The notes beneath the pieces are model-generated. The model was given only the letters and a program-made list of their open reading frames with translations. It was not told the origin of the DNA and did not search any database. Shown in pieces: positions 47,565 to 57,276 of a DNA stretch of 64,000 nt. A program made the translations under genes and the position numbers. Origin of the DNA: an uncultured Nioella sp. (lineage in GTDB: Bacteria > Pseudomonadota > Alphaproteobacteria > Rhodobacterales > Rhodobacteraceae); assembly GCA_947498125.1 (NCBI GenBank), contig CANMJH010000003.1, positions 62,001-126,000 of the forward strand, read 5' to 3'. Position 1 is the stretch's first letter. Each line of letters starts with the position of its first letter.

Positions 47565-49355
47565 ATGTTGCTCGAAACTTTAAAACGTAGTTTCCCGTGG
47601 ATCACGCTTGTGTCGCCGGGCACAATGCGCGCGGATGCGCTGGCTGGGCTAACCGGCGCAGCGATTGTCCTGCCGCAAGCGGTCGCCTTTGCGGCCATTG
47701 CCGGCCTTCCACCGGAATACGGACTTTATACGGCCATGGTGACACCCGTGGCTGCAGCGCTGTTTGGGTCGTCCCTTGTCATGGTTTCAGGGCCAACGAC
47801 TGCAATCTCCGCTGTTGTGTTTGCCTCGTTAGCAGGACATTTGACGCCCGGATCACCAGAATTCATCCAAAGCGCAATTTTGTTGGCATTGCTGGTGGGT
47901 CTCATGCAAATAGCCTTCGCGCTTGCACGGGTCGGGCGGTTGGCCGGATTTGTCTCGCATTCAGTGATGATCGGTTTTACCGCCTCTGCAGCTGTCCTAA
48001 TTGCGGTCAGTCAGATCCTTCCTGCGTTGGGTTTGGCGCGGGCAGAGGCGCATGGCGTCATAGGTCGCCTGTCGCATCTCTTTCAACATATAGGGGAACT
48101 TGATCCAATAGCGGCATTGGTCGCCATAACCACGCTGGTGCCGGCGGTTCTGTTCCGTGTGTTCCTTCCGCGTTGGCCTGGCTTTCTGATTGCCATTGGC
48201 ATGGGCAGTCTTGTTGCTTGGGGTTTGGGAGAGCAAGCCGCCCATTTGGCCTATGTTGGTTCATTGCCGTCAGCCTTTCCCGGTTTTGACTTGCCGGTCT
48301 TTGAAATGAGCAGCTTGCCGCAGATGATCGAAAGCGCTTTTGCGATTGCCCTGATTGGCCTGCTTGAAGCCATTGCTATTGGACGCAGCCTTGGCCATCG
48401 GACGCATACGGATTTTTCTCCGAACCGCGAGGTGATGGGGCAGGGATTGTCGAATGCGGTTGGCAGTTTCTTTCAATGCTATCCGGGGTCAGGCTCATTC
48501 ACCCGCAGTGGCGTGAATTTAGAAGCAGGGGCGAGCACACCTTTCGCGGCCATTTTCGCTGCCGGCTTTCTTGTTGCGATGGTGGCGATCCTGGGGCCGT
48601 TGGTAGAGCGCGTACCAATCGCGGCCGTAGCGGGGTTGATCCTCTATGTTGCCTATAAGCTGCTGGATTTTCACGAGTTTGGGCATCTTTTGAAAACCAG
48701 CCCAACCGAGACTGGGATAGCGGGCATTACCTTCTTGGTCGGCTTATTTGTGAACCTCGAATTTGCGATCTACGTCGGAACATTTGTGTCACTGATGGTC
48801 TTCCTGCGGAAAAGCGCTTTGCCTGATCTGGTCGTCGGCGCGCCCGACCCGACATCGACGCGTCGCAAGATCCGCAACGCTGAACTGTATGAATTGCCAC
48901 AATGCCCGTCCAGCGTATTGGCCCGCCTTGATGGGCCTCTCTTTTTCGGAGCGGTCGACGCGTTGACTGCAGCGTTTCGCAGGCTTGAACGTCAGGGGCC
49001 GACCCAAACCAATCTCATTTTGGTCTTGCACGGGGTTGGCAATGTTGACCTCGCTGGGGCCGACCTTGTTGCTGAGGAAGCAAAGAGGCGCCGCGCCAAA
49101 GGCGGCGATGTTTTCGTCGTGGCGGCCTATCCGCCGTTGATTAAACGGTTTCGTCGTCTGGGGCTTGTCGATGAACTTGGCGAGGATCATTTTTTTGACA
49201 GCAAAGGCGCAGCCATATCGGCGGCCATCGCGGCCACGGCCGATAATATCTGTGAAGGCTGCAAGATCCGTGCCTTCACCGAATGCCAAACTCGCCCGGG
49301 TGCTATTGGGGTGATAGATGCTGAAGTTGACCCATCGGTGCAACGGGATCTCTGA
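47565..49355 (+). CDS. SulP-family anion transporter with STAS domain
   Basis: A 596-residue SLC26/SulP transporter. About 12-14 membrane helices include the signature near PQAVAFAAIAGLPPEYGLYTAMV and the later LEAIAIGRSLG. The C-terminal STAS domain covers residues about 440-560, with GVGNVDLAGADLVAEEAKRRR. It ends in a cysteine-bearing tail, NICEGCKIRAFTEC, which is longer than in many homologues. Members carry sulfate, bicarbonate or dicarboxylates; no neighbouring carbonic anhydrase or sulfate gene helps to decide. It starts at ATG 47565. Confidence 0.92.
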   Translation: MLLETLKRSFPWITLVSPGTMRADALAGLTGAAIVLPQAVAFAAIAGLPPEYGLYTAMVTPVAAALFGSSLVMVSGPTTAISAVVFASLAGHLTPGSPEFIQSAILLALLVGLMQIAFALARVGRLAGFVSHSVMIGFTASAAVLIAVSQILPALGLARAEAHGVIGRLSHLFQHIGELDPIAALVAITTLVPAVLFRVFLPRWPGFLIAIGMGSLVAWGLGEQAAHLAYVGSLPSAFPGFDLPVFEMSSLPQMIESAFAIALIGLLEAIAIGRSLGHRTHTDFSPNREVMGQGLSNAVGSFFQCYPGSGSFTRSGVNLEAGASTPFAAIFAAGFLVAMVAILGPLVERVPIAAVAGLILYVAYKLLDFHEFGHLLKTSPTETGIAGITFLVGLFVNLEFAIYVGTFVSLMVFLRKSALPDLVVGAPDPTSTRRKIRNAELYELPQCPSSVLARLDGPLFFGAVDALTAAFRRLERQGPTQTNLILVLHGVGNVDLAGADLVAEEAKRRRAKGGDVFVVAAYPPLIKRFRRLGLVDELGEDHFFDSKGAAISAAIAATADNICEGCKIRAFTECQTRPGAIGVIDAEVDPSVQRDL

Positions 49356-49443
49356 AGCGACGGCGAAGCGTGCGTTGAAAATGAAGTTCCAGCTTTTGCG
49401 GAGTCTATCGTTGCAAACGTCGACGACAGGTCGGGGCAAATCA

Positions 49444-49908
49444 TTAAGCTATTTCGTCGATAACAGATTCCATCGAAACATGTGTTGACGAGCTGGCCAG
49501 AAACGGCAGCCCGGATATCCCTTCCGCCAGCACCCTGCGATAATCTTGAATATCGGAAGTTCTGATTTTGAGTAGATAGTCGAAACTGCCAGCGATCAAA
49601 TGACACTGTTCGACCTCGTCGATTTTCCGAACAGCATCATTAAAAGCCCGAAGGGCGCTTTCTTTTGTGTTGGTCAGTTTGATTTCGACGAAAGCGACGT
49701 GTTCCAGCTTCATCTTCGCCGGGTTTAATCTGGCCTTAAAACCCAAGATGAACCCGTCTTGCGTCAGGCGCTTCAACCGCAGTTGGCATGGGGTTTTGGA
49801 CAAGCCAACCAAGTTTGCAAGCTCGGTTACTGTAATCCTTCCATTCGTGCTTAGGATCTTGAGGATTTTTCGGTCGATCTGGTCCAAATCACTGGGTTTG
49901 TCTGGCAT
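49444..49908 (-). CDS. putR: Lrp/AsnC-family regulator, probably PutR
   Basis: A 154-residue Lrp-type transcription factor: an N-terminal helix-turn-helix (DLDQIDRKILKILSTNGRITVTELANLVGLSKTPCQLRLKRL) and a C-terminal ligand-binding domain (HVAFVEIKL, EVEQCHLIAGSFDYLLKIRT). It is divergent from putA with 125 bases between. In Agrobacterium and Rhodobacter a PutR of this type activates putA in response to proline, so the same role is very likely. ATG 49908 is preferred; an in-frame start at 49968 would add 20 unlike residues. Confidence 0.9.
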   Translation of the reverse strand: MPDKPSDLDQIDRKILKILSTNGRITVTELANLVGLSKTPCQLRLKRLTQDGFILGFKARLNPAKMKLEHVAFVEIKLTNTKESALRAFNDAVRKIDEVEQCHLIAGSFDYLLKIRTSDIQDYRRVLAEGISGLPFLASSSTHVSMESVIDEIA

Positions 49909-50033
49909 TGGAGACCTTGTGGCTGATTTTTGTAAAATCTTTGTGCCAAAGGTCTGCAGCAAAGGCAATAACGGTGAAAATGCCTAGCGCGGTTTTGCTA
50001 AATTGATGGCAACTTCAGTTAGAGAGGCTCACC

Positions 50034-53000
50034 ATGACTGCTTTGCAAAACTTACGCGCCAAAATTCGGGCCTATCATCTGCGGGACGAAAAGCTGGTGG
50101 TTGAGGAACTGATAAAAAGCGCTGCGATCCCAGAAGGTCAGCGCGTGCGCATAACTCATGCCGCCGTTGAGCTGATCGACAGAATACGTGACGACGCAAA
50201 GCCCAGCCTTATGGATGTGTTTCTTGCCGAATATGGCTTGTCGACGGATGAAGGCGTTGCGCTGATGTGTCTGGCCGAAGCGTTGCTGCGTGTGCCAGAT
50301 GCTGAGACGATTGACGCGTTGATCGAAGATAAGATTGCGCCGTCAGAATGGGGGAAACATCTTGGCCATTCCAGCTCATCCCTTGTGAACGCGTCGACTT
50401 GGGCGCTGATGCTGACCGGCAAGGTGCTTCAAGATGATGGGGCCGGAATTGCGGGCGTCTTGAAAGGTGCCGTCAAACGACTGGGCGAGCCCGTCATTCG
50501 TGCGGCTGTCGGGCGGGCCATGCGGGAAATGGGCGCCCAATTCGTTTTGGGGCAGACAATCGAAGAGGCGCTGAAACGTGGCAACAAAACCGTCGCCAAG
50601 GGATACACCTATTCCTTTGACATGCTGGGCGAAGCGGCGCTGACGCAAGCCGATGCAAACAGCTTTTTCCAGTCATATGCCAATTCAATCGAAAAACTTG
50701 CGGGGCAGTGCATCTCGGCGGATATTCGAGAGAACCCCGGTATTTCGGTCAAGTTATCTGCGTTGCACCCGCGTTATGAGGTTGGCCAAAAGGCCCGCGT
50801 AATGGACGAACTTGTGCCCCGCACATTGGAATTGGCGCAGGCTGCCAAGGCAGCTGGCATGGGTTTCAATATCGACGCGGAAGAGGCTGACCGGTTGGAC
50901 CTTTCGCTTGACGTGATCGAGGCGGTGTTAAGCGACCCCTCGTTGCACGGCTGGGATGGGTTTGGAGTTGTGGTTCAGGCCTATGGCAGGCGCGCAAGCC
51001 ATGTGTTGGATTGGCTCTACGCCTTGGCATCCAAGCTAGATCGAAAGATCATGGTGCGCCTTGTGAAGGGCGCTTATTGGGACACTGAAATCAAGCGGTC
51101 GCAAGTCGAAGGTCTGGACGGGTTTCCAGTGTTCACCCAAAAAGCGGCGACCGATATCTCTTATATCGTGAACTCGCAAAAGCTCTTGGGCTACACAGAT
51201 CGCATCTATCCGCAATTCGCCACACATAATGCGCAGACCGTGGCCGCAATCATCGACATGGCGGATGATACCTCGGAATTTGAATTTCAGCGTTTGCACG
51301 GAATGGGCGAGGCTTTGCACGAAATCGCGCGTCAAAAGCATGGCGCGCGTTGCCGGATCTATGCGCCTGTGGGCGCGCACAGCGACCTGTTGGCTTATTT
51401 GGTTCGGCGTCTTTTGGAAAACGGTGCAAACTCATCCTTCGTGAATCAAATCGTTGATAAGTCTGTCCCGGCGGCAGTGGTCGCAGCCGATCCTTTCGCC
51501 GTTTATGATCCTGAGGCGTCAAATTCGGCTCTCTTGCGCCCAGCCAATCTTTTTGGCCAAGAACGGAACAATTCTAAAGGCTGGGATTTGCATGACGATG
51601 ATGATCTTGAAGAGATCGAAAAGGCACGTGGCCCCTTTCAGTCGCATCAGTGGAGCGTCGGCCCCGCAACTGTGAACCTTGCAACAGGCAAAGAATCCGA
51701 AAGTGTTTACAATCCGGCGGATCCTGTCGATCATGTGGGTGAGGTCAGGCTTGCATCACCTGTCGATGTCGAGGCGGCTTTGGCAAATGCCGTGCCCTGG
51801 TCGGCGTCCCCGCAAGAACGCCAGGCGGCCCTGTTCCGCGCGGCAGACCTCTATGAAGCGAATTTTGGCGAGATCTTTGCCGCGCTAACCCGCGAGGCTG
51901 GAAAAACCCAGCAGGACGCCGTTTCCGAGTTGCGTGAAGCGGTGGATTTCCTGCGTTACTACGGCGCCCGCGCGACAGAGCTAGACCAGCCTGCGCGCGG
52001 GATCTTTACGTGTATCAGTCCGTGGAATTTCCCTCTGGCAATTTTCACCGGACAGATTTCAGCGGCACTGGCGGCTGGGAACGGCGTTTTGGCGAAACCA
52101 GCGGAAACAACTGCGATCTGCGCAGCTATTGGCGTGCGCCTGTTGCATCAGGCTGGCATTCCAACAGGTGCTTTGCAGCTTTTGCCGGGTCATGGCGCAG
52201 TGGTTGGGGCTGCTCTTACCGCTGATCCGCGCGTTGCGGGTGTTTGTTTTACAGGCTCAACCGCCACCGCTTTGCGGATCAACCGTTCGATGGCCGAAAA
52301 CATTGCGCCAACCGCCCCTTTGATTGCGGAAACGGGCGGACTGAATGCCATGATTGTCGATTCCACAGCGCTTCCCGAGCAAGCCGTTCGAGACATCGTA
52401 GCCTCCTCCTTCCAATCTGCTGGCCAGCGCTGCTCGGCATTGCGCTGCCTTTATGTACAAGAAGATGTCGCCGATACTTTCCTTGAGATGCTCTATGGAG
52501 CGATGGAGGAACAGGTGCTTGGCAACCCTTGGGAGCTTTCCACCGATATCGGTCCCGTCATCGACGAAACGGCACGTCGCGGCATTCAGGATTATATCGA
52601 TGCCGCCCGCAGCGAAGGCCGGGTTATGAACGAGCTTAGTTTGCCAAGTGGCGGAACCTTCGTTGCACCCACCGTAATTCGCGTGAATGGCATTCAGGAT
52701 ATGGACCGCGAAATTTTCGGACCTGTTCTACATTTTGCGACGTTTAAGGCCGGCCAGCTTGATGAAGTTGTTGATGCTATTAATGCTTCAGGTTTTGGCC
52801 TGACATTCGGCATGCATTCGCGGATTGATGACAGAATCCAACAAGTGACCGAACGCCTGCATGTGGGCAATATGTATATCAACCGAAACCAGATCGGCGC
52901 CGTTGTTGGCTCGCAGCCATTTGGCGGTGAGGGCCTTTCGGGAACGGGACCTAAAGCGGGCGGTCCCGCCTATGTCAGACGCTTTACACATCCCGAAACG

Positions 53001-53510
53001 GTCACCGGAGAGAGCGTTGAGGGTCCCCCGGTCACGGCTGCGGTAGCTCAACGATTGATCGACCAAGGTCACTCAAGAAAGCCTGTTAAGCTGGAGAGGA
53101 CGATTTTGCCTGGGCCAACGGGCGAATCCAACATTTTGTCGACCTTTGGGCGTGGGGTGATCCTTTGCCTTGGGCCGTCGAATGAAATGGCCAAGCAGCA
53201 GGCCGCGATTGTCGAAGCACATGGCTGCCGCGCCGTGGTCATCACGCCGCAAAGCACAGGGAAAAACGCCCTTGATGGCCGGTTGGATCTTGATGATCTG
53301 GCTTTGCTCAAAGGCGTCCAAGGGGTCGCATTCTGGGGCGCGGAAGAAAGCTTGCGTCAGGCGCGGCTTGCTCTGGCGAGACGGGAGGGACAAATTATTC
53401 CGCTTCTGGCCGAACAAGACCTTGCCGAGCGGTGCCTGCTAGAACGGCATATCTGCATCGACACAACCGCAGCAGGAGGCAACGCATCGCTATTGGCCGA
53501 GGCAAGTTGA
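50034..53510 (+). CDS. putA: Bifunctional proline dehydrogenase/L-glutamate gamma-semialdehyde dehydrogenase
   Basis: PutA oxidises proline to glutamate with FAD and NAD, membrane-associated when active. The 1158-residue protein has the proline dehydrogenase barrel (residues about 120-480, with RLVKGAYWDTEIKRSQ) and an aldehyde dehydrogenase domain (about 540-990) with catalytic E766 and C800 (SAGQRCSALR). A C-terminal region of about 150 residues follows, as in long PutAs. It lacks the N-terminal ribbon-helix-helix domain of trifunctional PutA, so it is not its own repressor; the divergent Lrp-type gene should regulate it. Confidence 0.97.
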   Translation: MTALQNLRAKIRAYHLRDEKLVVEELIKSAAIPEGQRVRITHAAVELIDRIRDDAKPSLMDVFLAEYGLSTDEGVALMCLAEALLRVPDAETIDALIEDKIAPSEWGKHLGHSSSSLVNASTWALMLTGKVLQDDGAGIAGVLKGAVKRLGEPVIRAAVGRAMREMGAQFVLGQTIEEALKRGNKTVAKGYTYSFDMLGEAALTQADANSFFQSYANSIEKLAGQCISADIRENPGISVKLSALHPRYEVGQKARVMDELVPRTLELAQAAKAAGMGFNIDAEEADRLDLSLDVIEAVLSDPSLHGWDGFGVVVQAYGRRASHVLDWLYALASKLDRKIMVRLVKGAYWDTEIKRSQVEGLDGFPVFTQKAATDISYIVNSQKLLGYTDRIYPQFATHNAQTVAAIIDMADDTSEFEFQRLHGMGEALHEIARQKHGARCRIYAPVGAHSDLLAYLVRRLLENGANSSFVNQIVDKSVPAAVVAADPFAVYDPEASNSALLRPANLFGQERNNSKGWDLHDDDDLEEIEKARGPFQSHQWSVGPATVNLATGKESESVYNPADPVDHVGEVRLASPVDVEAALANAVPWSASPQERQAALFRAADLYEANFGEIFAALTREAGKTQQDAVSELREAVDFLRYYGARATELDQPARGIFTCISPWNFPLAIFTGQISAALAAGNGVLAKPAETTAICAAIGVRLLHQAGIPTGALQLLPGHGAVVGAALTADPRVAGVCFTGSTATALRINRSMAENIAPTAPLIAETGGLNAMIVDSTALPEQAVRDIVASSFQSAGQRCSALRCLYVQEDVADTFLEMLYGAMEEQVLGNPWELSTDIGPVIDETARRGIQDYIDAARSEGRVMNELSLPSGGTFVAPTVIRVNGIQDMDREIFGPVLHFATFKAGQLDEVVDAINASGFGLTFGMHSRIDDRIQQVTERLHVGNMYINRNQIGAVVGSQPFGGEGLSGTGPKAGGPAYVRRFTHPETVTGESVEGPPVTAAVAQRLIDQGHSRKPVKLERTILPGPTGESNILSTFGRGVILCLGPSNEMAKQQAAIVEAHGCRAVVITPQSTGKNALDGRLDLDDLALLKGVQGVAFWGAEESLRQARLALARREGQIIPLLAEQDLAERCLLERHICIDTTAAGGNASLLAEAS

Positions 53511-53634
53511 CGGAATAATCGCTGTCGACGTGTTTTCGCCCCGAAAACCAAAGCCTATGCAGCGCAATTAGCTGGGCAAAGCAGGGCTTTGGGTGGGATC
53601 AGGATCGCGGCGGTGCACCTGCAATTGGCAAATT

Positions 53635-53679
53635 CCAGCTGGCAACGGACATTCTGCCCGACATCGAAATGCCAGCTGG
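53635..53679. repeat. Paired palindromes between putA and proC
   Basis: CCAGCTGGC (53635-53643) and GCCAGCTGG (53671-53679) form an inverted repeat with a 27-base loop; each copy is itself built on the palindrome CCAGCTGG. It lies in the 181-base convergent gap after putA and close to the end of proC. It may act as a bidirectional terminator, though no T tract follows. Confidence 0.4.
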
Positions 53680-53691
53680 CTAATGGTGCAT

Positions 53692-54498
53692 TCAGGACAT
53701 GGCCCTGCTGCGGTCGCTCGCCGAAGAAACAACGTCCAGCATCAGGTCCGTGATAGTGTTGTCTGACGCCATCATACGGTCTAGCCCGGCTGCCGTCGTC
53801 CCATTTGGGGATGTGACCTCTTCTCTTAGAACCGACGGTGAGCGACCTGTTTCCTGCATGAGACGCCCGGCACCTGCGATTGTTGAGATCACAAGCTGGC
53901 GAGACAATTCTGGCCCAAGACCAAGGTTTTCACCGGCGCTTATCATCGCTTCTGCTAGGGCAAAAACATAGGCTGGCCCCGAGCCGGACAGCCCAGTGAC
54001 CGCATGCATCTGATCTTCTTCTTGTAGCCAAACGGTTGCGCCAACGGCTGCCATCAATTGCTCGGCCATTGCGCGCTGGTTTGCGGTGACCGATGCACTG
54101 CCGATAAGCGCCGTTATGCCGGCGCCGATTGAAGCGGGCGTGTTTGGCATTGCGCGAATGATCGGAGCGCCGGTTGCCAACATCGTTTGGAATGTGGCAA
54201 TCGGCGTGCCGGCAGCGATGGACAAGATTAAAGTCCCAGGTCCATAACTGCGCAATTGCGGGACGGCGCTGTCCATAATCTGCGGCTTGGTTGCAACGAC
54301 GATGATTGTCGGCGCTGCCGTAGGCAGTTGATTCAACGTCAGGCCATCCTCAACGAGGTCAGACACCCATTGGCCGGGATGGGGATCCATGACGGTGACC
54401 TGACCGGCCTCAATCCCGTATTGAAGCCACCCTTTCAGCAGGGCACCACCCATTTTTCCGCATCCAACCAAAAGGATGGTGCTGCCTGCCGCGATCAT
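53692..54498 (-). CDS. proC: Pyrroline-5-carboxylate reductase
   Basis: ProC reduces pyrroline-5-carboxylate to proline with NAD(P)H. The 268-residue protein opens with the Rossmann motif STILLVGCGKMGGALLKGW. It contains PIIRAMPNTPASIGAG and the family signature region TGLSGSGPAYVFALAEAMISAGENLGL. Its ATG overlaps the stop of the aminotransferase gene by four bases, so it is the last gene of the aapJQMP operon. It makes the reverse of the PutA pathway possible in the same region. Confidence 0.96.
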   Translation of the reverse strand: MIAAGSTILLVGCGKMGGALLKGWLQYGIEAGQVTVMDPHPGQWVSDLVEDGLTLNQLPTAAPTIIVVATKPQIMDSAVPQLRSYGPGTLILSIAAGTPIATFQTMLATGAPIIRAMPNTPASIGAGITALIGSASVTANQRAMAEQLMAAVGATVWLQEEDQMHAVTGLSGSGPAYVFALAEAMISAGENLGLGPELSRQLVISTIAGAGRLMQETGRSPSVLREEVTSPNGTTAAGLDRMMASDNTITDLMLDVVSSASDRSRAMS

Positions 54499-55436
54499 GC
54501 CGTGCGAGCCTTTTGGTTTTCGACGTTCTCTAAGACAGCCTCTTTATACAGCTCACGTATGCGCATCGTGACTTTGCGGTCTCCGGTTCCGATGGTTTTT
54601 CCATCAATTTTCGCAACCGGCGTTTGTGCGCCAAATGTCCCTGTCAAAAACGCCTCATCGGCGCCGTAGGCCTCGTAGAGCGAGAAGTTCTTTTCAAAAA
54701 CCGGAATGTCGTTGGCGCGGCACAGATCGATGACCTTTTGGCGTGTGACGCCGTTCATGCAATAGTCGCCCGTTGACGTCCAAACTTCGCCACGGCGCAC
54801 GATAAAGAAGTTGCACGCATTTGTCGTATTTACGAACCCGTGCGGGTCCAACATCAGCGCCTCATCGGCGCCTGCCTGCTCGGCCTGAAGATACCCGATA
54901 ATGCAGTTCAGCTTCGAATGGCTGTTGTATTTTGCGTCCTGGCTCATCGGCAATCCACGCACTTGCGGGACAGTCGCAAGACTAATCCCCTGCGCGCTGA
55001 GGCTTTGGGCAGGTTTCGAGTGCTCGATGATCGCCACAATAGTCGGGCCGAACCGCGACAGGCCGGGATGTTGAAACGGTTTGGCTTTTCTTCCGCGCGT
55101 GATCATCAAGCGGCAATGGGCGTCACCTGTCATACCGTTGGCTTCGGCTGTTTTGTTCAGGATGTCCAGAATGCCGTCTGGCCCCAAATCGATATCGATC
55201 GAAACGGATTTCAAACTGTTGAACAACCGGTCCATATGCTCGTCAAAGAAGGCCCATTTTCCGTCATAAAGACGCAAGCCTTCCCACATGCCATCACCCA
55301 GCATAAAGCCGCTATCATAGACCGAAACCACAGCCTCGGACTTGGCTACCAACTCACCGTTAACGTAAATAACTATGTTATCGTTTCGGGCGTCGATTTC
55401 CGCATCATGCGTTGAGTGATGTGCGACTTCTTCCAT
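54495..55436 (-). CDS. Class-IV aminotransferase (BCAT/D-amino acid transaminase-like)
   Basis: A 313-residue PLP aminotransferase of fold type IV. The PLP lysine is in QDAKYNSHSKLNCIIG; other features are VSVYDSGFMLGDGMWEGLRLYDGK near residue 40 and EALMLDPHGFVNTTNACNFFIV. This group includes branched-chain and D-amino acid transaminases and aminodeoxychorismate lyase, and the sequence does not decide between them. ATG 55436 is favoured by GGA six bases upstream; ATG 55442 would add two residues. It lies between aapP and proC in one operon, suggesting work on imported amino acids. Confidence 0.85.
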   Translation of the reverse strand: MEEVAHHSTHDAEIDARNDNIVIYVNGELVAKSEAVVSVYDSGFMLGDGMWEGLRLYDGKWAFFDEHMDRLFNSLKSVSIDIDLGPDGILDILNKTAEANGMTGDAHCRLMITRGRKAKPFQHPGLSRFGPTIVAIIEHSKPAQSLSAQGISLATVPQVRGLPMSQDAKYNSHSKLNCIIGYLQAEQAGADEALMLDPHGFVNTTNACNFFIVRRGEVWTSTGDYCMNGVTRQKVIDLCRANDIPVFEKNFSLYEAYGADEAFLTGTFGAQTPVAKIDGKTIGTGDRKVTMRIRELYKEAVLENVENQKARTA

Positions 55437-55446
55437 TTTCATTCCA

Positions 55447-56193
55447 TCAATGTCCAAGTATTTGACCCAAAAAGGCCTTTGTGCGTTCTTGCTGCGGGTT
55501 GTTGAAGAAGGGTTCTGGTGCCCCTTGTTCGACAATCTCGCCATCTGCCATAAAGACGACCCGGTCTGCGACTTGTCGGGCGAAGCCCATTTCATGTGTG
55601 ACGCAGATCATTGTCATACCTTCGTCTGCAAGGCTGACCATCACGTCCAGAACCTCCGAGATCATCTCGGGATCCAAAGCCGAGGTCGGTTCATCAAAGA
55701 GCATAATTTCAGGTTTCATACATAGCGCGCGGGCTATGGCCACGCGTTGCTGTTGTCCGCCCGATAGCTGACCGGGGTATTTATCCGCCTGTTCAGGGAT
55801 GCGAACTTTGGTCAGGTATTCCATCGCGACGGCTTCTGCTTCGACGCGAGGCTGCTTGCGAACCAACATTGGCGCCAGCGTGCAGTTTTCGAGGATCGTC
55901 ATATGCGGAAACAGGTTGAAATGTTGAAACACCATCCCAGTTTCGCGGCGGATCTCGTCGATATTATCAAGGTTATCATCCAGCTCGGTTCCAAGCACAT
56001 TGATGGAACCGGCTTGGTAATCCTCGAGCTTGTTGATGCATCGGATCAAAGTAGATTTTCCCGACCCGGACGGGCCGCAAATAACGATGCGTTCCCCTTT
56101 TGCGACCTCAAGATCAATGCTTTTGAGAGCGTGGAAGGTCGCGTAAAACTTGTCCATATTCGCGATGCGAACGGCGGTCTGTGAGTCTGTCAT
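55447..56193 (-). CDS. aapP: General amino acid ABC transporter, ATP-binding protein
   Basis: The 248-residue ATPase of a polar amino acid importer. Walker A is GPSGSGKST, the signature motif [15 protein letters not shown], and Walker [13 protein letters not shown], followed by the H-loop VTHEMGF. It follows aapM by nine bases and matches AapP/BztD of Rhizobium and Rhodobacter. It powers the AapQ/AapM pore at the inner membrane. Confidence 0.95.
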   Translation of the reverse strand: MTDSQTAVRIANMDKFYATFHALKSIDLEVAKGERIVICGPSGSGKSTLIRCINKLEDYQAGSINVLGTELDDNLDNIDEIRRETGMVFQHFNLFPHMTILENCTLAPMLVRKQPRVEAEAVAMEYLTKVRIPEQADKYPGQLSGGQQQRVAIARALCMKPEIMLFDEPTSALDPEMISEVLDVMVSLADEGMTMICVTHEMGFARQVADRVVFMADGEIVEQGAPEPFFNNPQQERTKAFLGQILGH

Positions 56194-56202
56194 GTGAAAT
56201 CC

Positions 56203-57273
56203 TTACCGTGTGGCGACCGCAAGGCGGCGCTCAAGATACGCGCCATAGCGGCTCAGCGAAAAGACGAAGATGAAGTAAATCAGGCCGACGAAGCTGTAGA
56301 CTTCAATATGGGCGAAATTCCAATCCGAGTTGCCATAAGCGGCATTGCCTGATGCGAGAACCTCGAAGAACCCTATGATGACAACAAGCGAGGTCTCTTT
56401 GAAGGTGATGACAAGTTGGTTGATCGTCGGCGGCAATGCATTTCGAAATGCCTGAGGTAAGACGATATAGCTGATGCGCTGCCAATAGCTCATTCCAAGC
56501 GCCTTAGCCGCCTCTTCCTGACCGGCTGACAGGGCTTGCATTCCGCCTCGGATAATTTCGGCCTGATAACACGCGAAGAAGAGCGCGTAGCCGATAACAA
56601 CCAGATAAAGTTTTTCTGTCGGTAACCAGGACGGCAACACGAATGGAAGAACTACTGCAAAGGTGAACATGATCGACAAAAGCGGCAGGGAGCGGATGCT
56701 ATCAATGATCAACCCCATCGTACGCGAGATCCACGGCAGATCAGAGCGGCGCAGCAAGGCAAAGATGATTGCGGTTGGCATCCCCAAAAGGGTCACGGCA
56801 GCAAATACAAAGATCGTAAGGGACAACCCGCCCCAATCTTGAACCGAAACTTCGCTCAGGCCGAAAACGCCGCCGCGCATTAATACGTAATAGATCGCAA
56901 ACCCGGTAATCCAGAGTGCCGCGAGTTTCTTGCCGTGCCAAAAGGCAGGCACGCAGGACAGGATGCCGACCGTTATGATGGCGATACAGGCGATTGCCGA
57001 CCGCCACTGTTCCTCGAATGGATAAAGTCCAAAAAGGATCAACCGCCACCGTGCGTCAATAACTGCCCAACAGGCGCCGTCACCCCCATGCCCGCACATC
57101 TCGCGGTTCTCTTGGGTCCAGACGGCGTGGATGATGCCCCAGCCCAGAAGGTTCCAAACAACCCAGATGACAAGCGTGCCAAATACAAGCGTCATCGCTG
57201 CGTCAAGCTTGTTGGAGAAGTAGTCGGCGCGCAGTTGTTCCAGAATGCCGGGTTTTGCATATGTCTTTGCCAT
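56203..57273 (-). CDS. aapM: General amino acid ABC transporter, permease AapM
   Basis: A 356-residue permease with about eight membrane helices; length and long N-terminal part are typical of AapM/BztC rather than of simple HisQ/HisM permeases. The EAA loop that contacts the ATPase is ALSAGQEEAAKALGMSYWQRISYIVLPQA. The region WISRTMGLIIDSIRSLPLL precedes it. It begins three bases after aapQ ends. A DNA-encoded cysteine pair near residues 60-70 is in a periplasmic loop. Confidence 0.94.
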   Translation of the reverse strand: MAKTYAKPGILEQLRADYFSNKLDAAMTLVFGTLVIWVVWNLLGWGIIHAVWTQENREMCGHGGDGACWAVIDARWRLILFGLYPFEEQWRSAIACIAIITVGILSCVPAFWHGKKLAALWITGFAIYYVLMRGGVFGLSEVSVQDWGGLSLTIFVFAAVTLLGMPTAIIFALLRRSDLPWISRTMGLIIDSIRSLPLLSIMFTFAVVLPFVLPSWLPTEKLYLVVIGYALFFACYQAEIIRGGMQALSAGQEEAAKALGMSYWQRISYIVLPQAFRNALPPTINQLVITFKETSLVVIIGFFEVLASGNAAYGNSDWNFAHIEVYSFVGLIYFIFVFSLSRYGAYLERRLAVATR

Positions 57274-57276
57274 TGC

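Noticed and set aside
53521-53683. A start-less frame after putA that reads like a protein end (GFGWDQDRGGAPAIGKF)
   Set aside because: It might be the decayed end of a gene, but there is no start codon in frame, no parent family that I recognise, and it overlaps the palindrome pair. Too weak to call a pseudogene.
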